Positions 47,206 through 58,799 of a stretch of 64,000 bases of DNA are shown in pieces; position 1 is the stretch's first letter; every line of letters starts with the position of its first letter. The stretch is from NCBI RefSeq assembly GCF_020921035.1, contig NC_063151.1, positions 23,690,934 through 23,754,933 on the forward strand, given 5' to 3'. Made by a program: the position numbers and the translations under genes. The notes under the pieces were generated by a model. The model had not been told where the DNA came from. It did no database searches and saw only the letters and a list, made by a program, of their open reading frames with translations. Source of the DNA: Rhodamnia argentea (taxonomy: Eukaryota; Streptophyta; Magnoliopsida; Myrtales; Myrtaceae).

Positions 47206-50200
47206 ATGGAGGAATACTTGCAGTACATGAAGACTCTGCGATGTCAAATGAACGGTACATCTCTCCCTGTCTTTCTCTTGAAGTAAAACATGCACACCTT
47301 ATGTAAAAAAATGTTGCTGAACTGCAATTGTGAGTTGAAAGATGTGGAGGATCAGGCGGCCAAGATCTCAGTCGAAGAGCAAATGCAGACCACTACCATT
47401 CAGTCTCTGGAAAGCGACCTCACTTCTGGTTCGGTTTCTCTCTCTTATTCGCTGCTTCTTCTCTTACACACAGGAGCACGCACAGGCACACATGATTACG
47501 GCATGATAGATGCATCTGTGAACGTATGTATTACATGATCTACATATCTGCGCGCTTGCATTAGTTTGTCCCCGTCTATTTGTCTTTGAGGTGATTGTTA
47601 GCTTCGCTTATGGCATCTTTCCTGTTTCCTAGTTGATCACCCAATGACTATGATTTTTCTTAGTAATACTATCGGTTATAGATGACAGTTTTTTTCACTG
47701 GTGCTTACTTTATACGCTTTTGCTTATCTACCTGCGGATCACATACTAAAAACCGCGATAAGTTTCTGCAAGAGCTCAGTATAGTATGTAATGGTTTCTC
47801 TAAACTCATTGGCTAAATTAACGTTGGAGATTTAAATTCAAGCGAAAATATCCATGCAAAGCTTTTCATGGGTGAATGCTTCATTTATAATTAAGCTTAC
47901 ATTATTTTAAGTATCAATATCGGTCATTTCTAGCTAGTACTAATTACAATAATTGTCAGTCTTTTATCAGATTCGTGTAGATTATCATTTCAAATTTACA
48001 GATTAGGATGAAGATGATGTTAAGTTGAATCATGATGATGCTTCAGTAGCAGAGTTGCAGCTGCATAATGTTTAATCAAGGAGGCGCATGCTGACTAGTT
48101 CTATTCATACACGAGCGGACCCCAATGTTTCATGCAAATTGTTGATATTTCTGGTTGTTTCAAAGAGCATCTTTCCAAGCCTAAATCGGTGTTCTCCTTG
48201 TCCTTGTCATTTGATGGGATATGTGGACCTTGTTCTAGGTGTGAGGTACCTTTCGTGAGAATACTTCATCTGCTTGTTGTAGTGATTTGAGAGGTGCGTG
48301 ATTCTTCTTGACGTCATGTGTGGTAATTACGGTAACTACTTGAATTTAAGCTTTAATCTTCGTCTATATCTCCTTGAAAATCTTTACCCAATCAATTTGT
48401 GCAAGTTTTTGTTAGTTCGGCTAAAATCTTTTGATTGTTGTATTTCAATCATGATTGCTTTCGGGTAATTTTGTTGTGTGTGCTACTGTATAGAATTGTT
48501 AAAAGAAAACAATCTTTCCTCTCTTGAAGTACTTAACTTCCTCTTTTTTATTATTTAAATGTCGTTTGTCCAGCAAAATCGGAAATTCAGAAACTTAAAG
48601 AAGAAACAGAGCAGATGATGACTGCAAAAGGACAAATATGCTCTCAGATATTGGACAAACAGAGAAAGGTCACTTCTTTGGAATCTGATTGTCTCACACT
48701 GACACAGGTAGAGCTCCTCCTCGTTTACAAATGTGTGATTTAATTGATAGTGACGGATTGCATGAACTCGACCAAAAGAGAGGAAAAGAAGAACACGATC
48801 ACCTGTGGGGTTCTGAAAAAGGAAGTGATCTGCAGCCTTATGTCCGATACACTGAACTGTGATATCTGTTTCTCATGGTGTTCCCGTGATAAGATGTTAT
48901 TCTACTCACTTTACTTATTGACTCCAAAGATAGATTTTTTGCCAATTTGCATTGGATGGAACTTGGAAGAATCTTTTGCACCATTCTATCACTTTGAAAC
49001 TCAACTAAGCATCCAATTGAACAAAAATAGTTTGCTGCGTCCTCCATTCCTCAAATAATAACTTTCTTTTCAATTTATAGACTGATTCTTATATCTCTCT
49101 ACTGGTTGATTAGTCTTTTGCTTGTATCAATGTGAATAATTTGTTGATGCTGCTAGCTTTGTGATATCTTAGAAAATCTGTGACTTGTTGTTCAGGTTCA
49201 TGCCTTAGACCACCCCGAGATAGAAAGATACCAGATAAAGAGAAGCTTTGCACTTTGTTGTTTGCAGCGATTCTCTTGTGTGAAATGGCTTTTCTGATAA
49301 TCAAGTTAGTGCATAAAACCACCGTAATATGTTGTGGGAATGGAGACGATGCTGCATATTAAAATAATTTCGAAGAGTCAGACACTGTATCAGAAACTAA
49401 TATGTCCCCAAAGTTGCGGAGAATAGTTTGAAGCTTGCAGTGTGGCTGCTTTGTATGGCGAGTGCATAGCTTGGAATGTCGAGCAGAATTCTAAGGTCAA
49501 CATGAATTTTAGATTTGCATCACTGGCAGAGAGTGAGGATGGAGAGGAAGTTGGAAAGGTTTCAAATTTGTCTTTCAGTTAATTAGACACAGATGTTTAT
49601 CTGATACGAGCTGAAAAGCTAAAGGGCAGTCAGACCAGTGATGAAATTCATAAATATCTTTTTCCTGGAGCCTTTGAAGAGTTCCTCTGGCGTCATAATA
49701 TGTGCAGTGCTATTTGCTTTGACACTTGGCTGTCGAAGCAGCTAATACTCGAATAGGTATTATCCCAAATGTGTCAAGATAGGTAATTTTTCAATCATTT
49801 CTGTGTAGATTTTCAAATTTGTTCTTGTAGATGTGGCAGAGCATAAGTAAATTTTGATTTTGACACTTTCAAAGCTAAATAGTGTTAGACTCCTGTATCA
49901 AGGGACCTTGTGTTTATTATTTTTATTTAAGGAAATTGAGTTGGATCTGAAATGGTGGAGGATGATATATATGTTGGAGTGCGAGGCTTTCTAAACTTCT
50001 AAATGACTAAGCCACGTGATCGATTATGCTTTATAAAGAAACTTGGGTAATTTTATCTTACCATGAATATTTGTTGGAGTTCGGTGCAGACATTGGAGCT
50101 AGTTCACCAAGAAAGAGTAAGCTTATCGGGCAAACTAGTTGAGAAAAGGTTACTGGCCTGTTCTCAAGTATCTAATTTGTTGTCCTCTTGAACCCAAAAA

Positions 50201-53059
50201 GATGCTGTGTTCTTCGACTCTTCACTGAATTTCTTGGACTTTCAGCACATACTATGCCAAGGTTGCTGAGGATATCAATGTCAAATTCCAGCAGCTACAA
50301 GTAATATTTCTCAAGATCTGACCTCGCAACATCAGAATGTCCACCAAGCTGACAGTGTTTGTCCTGTTCATTTAGGGATGGCTTAACTGTCGCATACCGA
50401 GCTCAGACACAGAAGTGCGTGACTTGGAACTCCTTCTTTATTCTACTTTTGGACTTGCTTTTACCATTAGATTTTAAATTTGTCATATGGAGGAGGATCA
50501 TCCTTTGTTGTGCTCCAACCATATCTGAAATTTTTAAATACACGCGCTCACAAACATGTACAAACATCTTGGTTTGCATTGCTTCAGTCACTTTTTTCCT
50601 GGCTGAATTTAATGATGGGAACTCTAGCACTAATTATATTATGGTTCCCCTTCTAGGAAAGAGTTTGTTAACCTCCTTGAATTCTCTTATGTCTTTCTGT
50701 CTTGGCTATTACCTTGCAGCCTTTTTTTTTTTTTTTTTTTTTTTGGGGGGTGGGTGGGGAGGTTGGTGTGGTTGGGGGTGGGGGGTTTCAGAAACCCAAT
50801 GTTTAGTAATGTGCTTCTAAGATCATAGCAGTTCTTTGCTAACCAGAATGTTGGCAGGTCGAGGAAGCAATGGATGAAGAAAAGGTTGCAGCTGGAGGTA
50901 TGAGTGTTTGACTTTTTCGAGTTTGAACTGGAGGCCAATGGAGTCATATGTTACTAACATGTGATCTTCTTTAGACTTTCTATTTTTATGTCGTCATGAT
51001 CTATTGTGCCTTTTAGCAGCACGTACAGCTATTTCTTTAGCATGTATCATCATTTGGCCATAAACTTCAAACAAGAACGGTTCCTTTTTCCTGCCATTGA
51101 TATGAGTTTTGTTTGACAAATCTATTGTAGAGATAAGTTCGTCAATTCCCTTTACTAACTGCCGAGTCTCTGTCAACCTTTCCTTACTTTTGCTGGAGCA
51201 CTGTCGATGTGGCTAGTAAAGCAAAGGTCATCAGTAACTCAATTGTGTCCGTCATGAAAGCCATGTTACTAGTCTAGTCCTTAGTGTTGTCGGGCCATTT
51301 GCTGGGTCATCTGGTCATCATAATCTGATGTTTCAACTTAAGGCAGGATCTACAACAGGAAAAATTATCACCTATATGTAAGCGCCAGTAAGTAGATTCA
51401 ATGAGGAGCCATGCTCCTTGTACCGTGCACCGTGAGGTTATGCGTTGCAAAAACTTCCATTGCGTTTTACTTTTGATATCTAATGCAGATGCCTTTGCAG
51501 CAAGAGGCAAGCTTTCCAATCACCTGCTTACTGATAACGTGGTACTTACAGATGAAAAACTAAAAACAAAAGAATTATGTTCATTGAACGGAATAGTTAC
51601 TTAAATTTAATGCTTGAACTGACAGAACAATGAAGCAAGAAAGGAACTGATCTTCAGTGTGGATTCTGCGGCAGCAAAACTTGACGAGATCAAAAGAACA
51701 AAAGCTAGGCTAGCTGCAGAAAATTCTGCAGTTAAGTAGTCCATATCTAAATTTCACTTCTTTGGTTAAAATGATTTTCACTGATTGTTAAAGCTTAGAG
51801 CGGATATGATATAATATGCACTACAATGTTCACCTTGGGAGATAAGCACCAGAAAATAGAGCATACCACATGGTCCTGAATGAAGCATTTCCCATTTCAA
51901 TTTTATAATCTACGAGAAAATTGCCATAGAGCGGCTCGATTCAAATGACATGCCCAGTCGCGTAACCTTGTATCTCTAGGGGAGTTTTAGCTTTGATTTG
52001 GTACTTATGCTTCCATCTTTATCTGCTAATGTCGCCTTTTGGCACGGGTGATGTCTAATTTCTAATCACTTTTAATATAGAGGCCATTATTGTAATTATG
52101 AAATATAGAAGCGAACTTGTTAAGAGGCAACTAAACACTAGGAGCTAATATCCTCGATCTGCAGCTCATCATCATCTCTTCATGAACACTAATGGTGCTA
52201 GTGCAACTCCTATTAATGCAGATGAAGCAGCGAATTGAGCAAGTGAAAAGCCAGTCAAATGAATTCCAGGTGAGGATCACTGCAATAGGTATTGTCGAGT
52301 ATGTATATACTCAATCGCCGTAATACTTGTAGTTCATGCAATACCTATGCAGAATGTCTGCATTTGGTTTTATGAACCAAATTAATACAGATTGGTACCT
52401 TTAAGTTCTATTAATGCGGTCCGGCTTATCTGCTGAACTTGGATCTAAAATGGATCAGGTCCAGGACACTGTATTGATTGTACTTGGTTGTAGTTAAGAC
52501 TCAGCATCTTTGTTTGCTGTGGTACGATGCAGGAAGAGCTAAGGGCAATGGATGTTACGACCTTGGAAAAGGAACAAAAAGCTCTTTTAGCAGATATTGT
52601 TGGGGAAACCGAGTTCCTGAAGTCTCTGCAGAATCAAATCGAGAAACTGAAGGTGAAATTACTCCAAAACTGCGATTTTCACTTAAAAAGAAAACACGTG
52701 AAATGGGTGTCGACAATATTGTGTTTGAACAATGTGTTGTTAACTGGGGAGTGTGCCCATAAAATAGGATTGGTTTCACTCTGCTTCCAACCTCTGTTAT
52801 CTTCCAGAACTGGGAGATTGTTTTTCTATTGCTTCTAGTTTTTTCTGTGGATTTTGTTTACTGTTCTTCAATATATATGCTGTGTCAACTCAGGAATGAT
52901 AAAGTAACACACCCTTCTGTTTAGAAATTTTCTTAGCACCCTTACACATGTATTGCCGGAATCATTCGTTTGTTTTTCTGCTCTTAACAGGGAATATCAC
53001 AGCTCGTGAAGTGCCCCTGCGGACAGGAGTACAAGATAGAGTTAGATGCTTGTGTGTGA
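47206..53059 (+). CDS. SPC25: Coiled-coil kinetochore protein, SPC25-like
   Basis: Probable plant SPC25, a subunit of the NDC80 complex that links kinetochores to spindle microtubules. Assignment rests on remembered similarity to the Arabidopsis protein and is moderate. Exons: 47206-47254, 47342-47428, 48574-48707, 50090-50148, 50246-50300, 50376-50414, 50858-50897, 51489-51541, 51626-51730, 52222-52269, 52533-52652, 52991-53059; product 285 residues, all twelve exons in frame. The start is MEEYLQYMKTLRCQMN. Most of residues 15-130 and 185-265 have coiled-coil heptads rich in Glu, Lys, Gln and Leu (SLESDCLTLTQTLELVHQER, ELRAMDVTTLEKEQKALL). The end is LVKCPCGQEYKIELDACV with a CxC pair. Exon 9 could also be read to 51735, but only the GCA|GTTAAG donor keeps frame with exon 10. 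A partial copy of the 3' half lies at 62865-64000. Confidence 0.75.
50722..50786 (+). repeat. Poly-T tract joined to a G-rich tract in SPC25-like intron 6
   Basis: Twenty-three T (50722-50744) are followed by GGGGGGTGGGTGGGG and further G-runs to 50786. The G-runs could form a G-quadruplex in DNA or in the intron RNA. Such tracts are also prone to sequencing error. Confidence 0.7.
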
Positions 53060-54142
53060 ACAGGAAAAGAAAGCGGCCAGAACATCGGATACTCGTAGTT
53101 TTAACTACTGACTAGCCTAGTAATATGATACTAAACTGGAACGACAAGTCGCTCGAGAGGAAGTTGCATTAATATAACAAAGAGTGAAAAAGAAAGGAAG
53201 GAAAACTAATGGAAAACGGAGATCGTGTCGAATTATAGAGGCCACTGCCCAATCAAACAACTTGCTGCTTCACTGTATCATCCATACTTAGTGACCATAT
53301 TAAGCCAAAATACCTTCCAAACATAACAAGGTCAGTTAGTCCTCAAGAAAAAGCTGCATGAACTATTTTTCCACAAATTCTTTCAACATAGTGTTTTTCG
53401 GTCAAGCCTCTGGGTAATGGACTAGCTCATGGACTTTGAAGGACGGAAACGAAGACCGAACAGCAATTATAAAGCAGTTGGCAAGAAGACCAATCCAATC
53501 CCAGAACTTCAAGCTTCAGTAATCGGCCTCTGATGCAAACCGTTGCTTGCGGTCAGGACTAAAACAAGTTTTTTGCTCAAATGCGATGTTTGAGATTCAC
53601 CTCAAATATCGGAATTGTTAACTGGGGGGACGCCACATTTATATAGAACATATTGCAACTTAGATTTTAAGTGGTGCGTACAGACATTAACAAGTTGCAA
53701 TATAACTTTTCAAGTATATGATATTTATCATCATTTTTCTGGTAGACCTACAAACCAGAATCAATCAACAAAGTATGATGACGCCCTCATAGCAATGGAG
53801 CCATATAGAGAGCACAGCCTTGTAGAGCTCAGACGGCTACTTGTCCCATTTCTTGTATTTTTGAATCCGTAATTACAGGTCAGTATGGCCCATAATTTTG
53901 GCTTTTCATCGCATTAATTTATCAAGAAATGTCATTCTGGCAAAAAGAAATGTTAGAAAGTGGGAATTGATGGCTAATCCTTTAAAGTAGGAATGTCGAG
54001 ACAAAACTCACTCTTGGATTCACAAGAAAATGAGGAAAGTCAACATTCGTCCTTTCCTCTTTCATTCGCAAAAAGCTCTAGAGAGATTCATTACAGGAAA
54101 TGAGGAACTTGCCACTTACGATGTCACCTATTCGTGTCTCGC
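53060..54142. other. Intergenic DNA between convergent SPC25-like and receptor kinase genes
   Basis: The two genes point towards each other, so both 3' untranslated regions lie here. No gene is supported; the frame at 53615-53872 has no known domain. Confidence 0.4.
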
Positions 54143-57100
54143 CTATCTAAGTAAAGAAGATGCAAAGAGTTTCCTCCTGATCGAGTGCAGGTGGGTTGCA
54201 ACTTTGTCAATGCTCATGCGTTCTCTAGGCTCCTCCACAGAGCAAGCAAGTCCAACTCGATATATTGTTTCCAGACATTCTTGAACTACGAGGTTTCTTT
54301 CCTGAAGCGAATTTTGGGAACTGTTGTGGCTCTCTCCTTCGTAAAGCAACACGGGATCGGTAATCTCCACAACTCGTTGAGGTACAGCCTCATAAACATA
54401 ATTATGAAGATTCAAATTATCTCTGAACATGTCGCTAGTGGGACTTAATCCTGTGAACATCTCTAACAAGAGGGCGCCGTAACTATAAACATCACCTTCT
54501 CTTGAGATCTGGCTTCCATTAGCATATTCTGCAGTTTACACATGCGGTAGCGTAAGAAATGTCAAAAACAAGAAGTTTGATTCACATGACAGTTTCTTGA
54601 AGAAATGGTAAAACAAAAAACACTAGTCTCTATAAGGACAAGTTGATAATGACAGGGTCTAAGCTTTTTTAGGAGGGGATATGTTTACCTGGAGCTGCAT
54701 AACCAACTGTTCCTCTTAAACCAGTAGAACTCATGTTTGCTTTAGTGTCGGATGTGGATTCGAGGACGATCTTCGCCAACCCAAAGTCACCAACATGTCC
54801 AACCATGTCAGCATCTACAAGGACATTGCTTGGCTTTAGATCACAATGAATTATTGGGCTCTCACATTGATTATGGAGATAATCCAATGCGGAAGCAACA
54901 TCAATGGAAATGTCTATCCTTTGGACGAGACTCAATTTCTTCGAATGCCCATCTGCATCATTTGGAGCTGGGTTAGGATGCAACCACTCTTGTAGGCTGC
55001 CATTGACCATGAACTCGTAAACTAAAGCCTTGAACTCATCACCCTTATAATCGGTGCCCGAGCACGCCGTCAAAACTTTCAAAAGATTTCGGTGTCTTAC
55101 ACGCTTCAAAGCCTCGCACTCGGCTTTAAAGCTCTTGAGAGCGCCATGCCGCGTTAAATTAAGCACCTTCACCGCAATGACAGTTCCATTCTCCTGGAGC
55201 AACCCCTTGTAGACGGACCCAAAACTTCCAGCCCCAATCGGATTAGTCGCAGAAAAACCATCGGTTGCTTTTAGAAGTGTCCCATAAGAAAGATTTAACA
55301 ATGAATCATCTAACAAGCTTGAATGCGGCTCGTTTCTTTTCTGCTTCAACCAACATAGACACGGGAAAGTGACAACGAGAGTTATTCCAAGAAGACCAAA
55401 AACAACGGCAATGGTAAGTTTCAACTTGTGGACTCTTGCTCTGCTTTTGGAGTTTCGAGAGGCGCACTCGGGAAGCTTAAATTCAGGCATTCCTCCGCAG
55501 AGCTTTTCATTTTCAGTGACAAAAGTCGCACTCACATTCCTAAAAACTCCTCCAGTTGGTAGCGGGCCTTCCAAATGATTATAAGATAAGTTCAGCATTT
55601 TCAAATACTGAAATGCCCCTAAGAAGTATGGAATTTCACCATAGAAGCTGTTGTTGGAAAGATCTAATTCCTCTAAGTTTCTTAATGAGCTAATTGATTG
55701 AGGAATGGGCCCATGGAAGAGGTTATCTTGCATTCTTAATACTGTGAGTTCATCACAATTGCCTAGACTACTCGGGATTTCACCGTCCGGAACATTTCCT
55801 GAGACATCCAATCGGTCCAAATGTTTCAAGTTCCCGATTTCCATCGGAAGGACTCCGCTTAGATGGTTTCGAGACAAATCCAAATAGAGGAGGCTCCCAG
55901 CCATGGGGAATAATATAGGACCACTGAGATTGTTACTAGAAAGATCTAGTTGTGTCAAGCTCCGATGCTTAACTAGGTACGATGGAATCGTCCCTTCTAA
56001 CTTATTTCCGCCAAGAGATAAAACGATCAATCTCTGGAGATTTTGCAAAGAGGATGGGATTACGCCAGAAAGATTGTTGCCTGGCAAGGTCAATACTTCA
56101 AGATTCGAAAGGTTGCCTAAATCTGACGGGATCGGACCTGAAAGAAGGTTGAAATCCATTATTAATAGCTGCAAGCTCAAAAGATTACCAATCTCTCTTG
56201 GGATCTCACCCACTATCGGATTGAGTGCTACTCCGAGGGTTGTCAAAGTAGCAGAGAAATTCCCGATGCATACAGGAAGCCTCCCACCTAATCTATTTCC
56301 CGCTATCCCCAATTCTGTCAAGTTGGCGGCATTTGTTAGGGAGCAAAGGAAGCTCAGATCATCTGCATCGGACCCTCCACTTCCGAGATAATTAAAGTTT
56401 AAAAGAACCTTCAGAAGGTTACGAAGATTCGCCAATGAAGGGACTTTCCCTGAGAGCTCATTGCGTTGAAGTTGGAGCATTCTTAGATTCGTGGCATTGG
56501 ATATCGACACAGGAATCGTTCCAGAAAACTGGTTATAAGCAATGGCAAAACTTTGAAGGTTCGGAAGAGTGAATCCTATATCTTGAGGAAGATTGCCGCG
56601 GATCTGGTTCATACCTACATTGATCACATTCAGTGAAGACAAGTTGAAGATCGAAGGCAGAATGGTACCTGAAAGCCTGTTGATTCCCAACGCGAGCACT
56701 CGTAGTTTGGTTAGTCGACCAAGAGATTCGGGAATGATCCCACTCAAACCATTTTCGGAACAATAGAACAACTCCAGAGATGACAAGTTCCCTATGGTGG
56801 AAGGGATGGTGCCAGTAAATTGGTTTGCATCGAAGCTGAGCCAATTAAGATTTGAAAAGGAGCCTAAGTCCACTGGAATTCCTCCGACCAACTGGTTGAA
56901 CGAAAGGCGGAGAACCACGAGGTTGGAGCAACCTGATATATTCCTGGGAATCGCGCCAGTAAGTGAATTGTTGGACAAGTGCAAGATTTGGAGCCGATGC
57001 AACCGGCCAATTTGGGGAGGGATTTCATGGCCGAAGCTGTTGTTTTGGAGCCTCAGTTCTCTTAAGAAGCTGAGGTTCCCGATGTTAGGTGAGACAAATC

Positions 57101-57374
57101 CCGAGAGTCCTTGGGAATGGAGGTCCAGAACAGTGACTCGGCGGTGCCGACGACCGCACCTAATTCCATACCATTGGCAGATGTCGGTGCTGCCGTTCCA
57201 CGAGTTAAGCGACCCGAAAGGGTCACTAGTTATTTCGGCCTTGAATGCAAGCAATGCAAGCCTGTCTGTATCGTTAGTAGCAGGAACGATGACGACAAAG
57301 CACGACACAAGGAAGGCAGCTAAAAGAAGAAAAGAACAAAGGAGTTGTGCGCAAACGAGACGCAAATGTGCCAT
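54143..57374 (-). CDS. LRR receptor-like kinase, class XII, non-RD
   Basis: Plasma-membrane receptor kinase of the group containing FLS2, EFR and XA21, many of which sense microbial patterns; the ligand is unknown. Exons on the minus strand: 57374-54689 and 54528-54143, with the usual single 160-base intron after YAAP in the kinase domain; product about 1,022 residues. Signal peptide 1-31, LRR N-terminal domain with LALLAFKAEITSDPFGSL and WNGSTDICQWYGIRC, then about 22 leucine-rich repeats. The single membrane span is near 653-677 (IAVVFGLLGITLVVTFPCLC). The kinase starts near 705 and has IGAGSFGSVYKG, invariant Lys in AVKVL, HCDLKPSNVLV (near 841; Cys instead of Arg, hence non-RD), DFGLAK (near 860) and GTVGYAAPEY. 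The frame is open back to 57542, but the Met at 57374 begins the signal peptide and the TATA box lies between the two Mets. Confidence 0.95.
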
Positions 57375-57493
57375 TTTTATGAGCATAAATTGGGTACTGA
57401 GTCTGCGAAGGGAGGGCAAGAAGGAATGAGTGAAGTGATATGTATGAAGTGGGATTGCTTGAGCTCTATGCTGAACAGCCTCACAGAGAAGAG

Positions 57494-57501
57494 CTTTTAT
57501 A
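57494..57501 (-). promoter_or_regulatory. TATA box of the receptor kinase gene
   Basis: TATAAAAG on the minus strand, 120 bases before the chosen ATG at 57374. It is embedded in a segment that occurs again at 61095-61172, where the same site reads TACAAAAG. Confidence 0.6.
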
Positions 57502-57724
57502 GAAGCTGTATAGGACCCTGAAGAGTTCTTTCTGGTATGCATTCATTCCCACATCTTTTACCAGCAAGTCATCCCCCTCCTGTACGATCAGTTCGCTGAG
57601 TGGTGGTCCTACAAGCTCTGACAACGAGAGGATCGGCAAGCATGAGACACGAGCGAAACCAATTCTCTCACAACGAGAGGAGTAAAATAAGATGTTGTGA
57701 GAGGAGTATAATAAGATGTCGAAG

Positions 57725-57804
57725 ATGAATGATTAACGGGTCAATTCGTCAATTCAGATTGTACTATTTGTGACCCGACCTGACCCACCCGTTTGACAAG
57801 TCGA
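57725..57804. mobile_element. Right-end fragment of the same hAT-like family as 12206-12938
   Basis: GATTAACGGGTCAATTC, ACTATTTGTGACCCGACC and CACCCGTTTGACAAGTC follow the order and spacing of TTAATGGGTCAATTTGG, ACTATTTATGACTGACC and TACCCGTTTAACAGGTC in the 12.2-kb element. The left end is missing, so this is a truncated copy. Confidence 0.55.
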
Positions 57805-57879
57805 AGGTGATTTTGGTGACCATGCCTCTTTTTTTTTTCCCATCACAGAGAACACTACAAAAAAATAAGGATTTAGCCA

Positions 57880-58790
57880 CAAAAAATTAGCGACGAAAAA
57901 TATTCGTTGCTAATTAACGACGAAAACAATGACGAAAACAAAATTCGTCGCTATTTGCGACGAAAATAGCGAGAAAAAAATTAGTCTCTAATTAGCGACG
58001 AAACTATATTCGTCGCTAAATTGGCGACGAAAAAATATTCGTCGCTAATTTGCGACTAAAATAGCTACGAAAAAAAATTCGTTGCTAATTTGCGACGAAA
58101 TTAGCTACGAACAATTTTTTCGTCACTAAATTAGCGAAGAAAATATTCAAACTAGCGATGAATTCATTTTTTCCTCGCTAAATTAGCGACGAAAGAAAAA
58201 TTCGTAGCTAATAGAATATGAATAAAAATTAAAAAGAATAGCGACTAATAAACTATTCCATCGCTAAATTAGTGACAAAATGAAGCGTTCGTCGCTGAAT
58301 TAGCGACGAAACAATTATTTGTGGCTAAATTGGCGACGAAAAATTGAGTTCGTCGCAAAGTTAGTGACGAAACAAATTATTCGTCGCTAAATTAGCGACG
58401 AAATAAATATTCATTGCTAATTGAATATGAATAAAAAAAAAGAAAATATTCAAATTAGCTACGAATTATTTGTTTCGTCGCTAATTTAGCAATGAAAGAG
58501 TGATTCGTCGTTAATATAATATGAAAAAAATAAAAAAGAAAATATTCGATTTAGAGACGAAAAAGTGATTTGTCGCTAATTTTGCAACGGAAAGTTTATT
58601 CGTCGCTAATGGAATATGAATAAAAATAAAAAAAATTCAAATTAGCGACGAATCCGTTTATTTGTCGCTAATTTAGCGACCAAATAAATTGTTCGTCGCT
58701 AAATTAGTGATGTATCCTTTTTTCGTCGCTAATTTAGCGACAAATACACATTTTCGTCGCTAAGTTGGCGACGAAAATATGTTTTCGTCA
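57880..58790. repeat. Left subterminal repeat array of the CACTA element
   Basis: Dozens of alternating direct and inverted copies of (A)TTAGCGACGAAA spaced 10-40 bases apart, separated by AT-rich spacers with AATATGAATAAAAA recurring about every 180-200 bases. Confidence 0.85.
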
Positions 58791-58799
58791 CTAAAGTCC

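Noticed and set aside
51731-51735. Later donor for SPC25-like exon 9 (AA|GTAGTC)
   Set aside because: It would put exon 10 out of frame with an immediate stop; the GCA|GTTAAG donor keeps frame.
57375-57542. N-terminal extension of the receptor kinase to the upstream Met at 57542
   Set aside because: It would place 56 non-signal residues before a clear signal peptide, and the TATA box at 57494-57501 lies downstream of that Met.
58140-58790. CACTA subterminal repeats considered as a CRISPR-like or satellite array
   Set aside because: Units alternate in orientation, spacing is irregular, and they lie between matched CACTA ends with a GAA target duplication.
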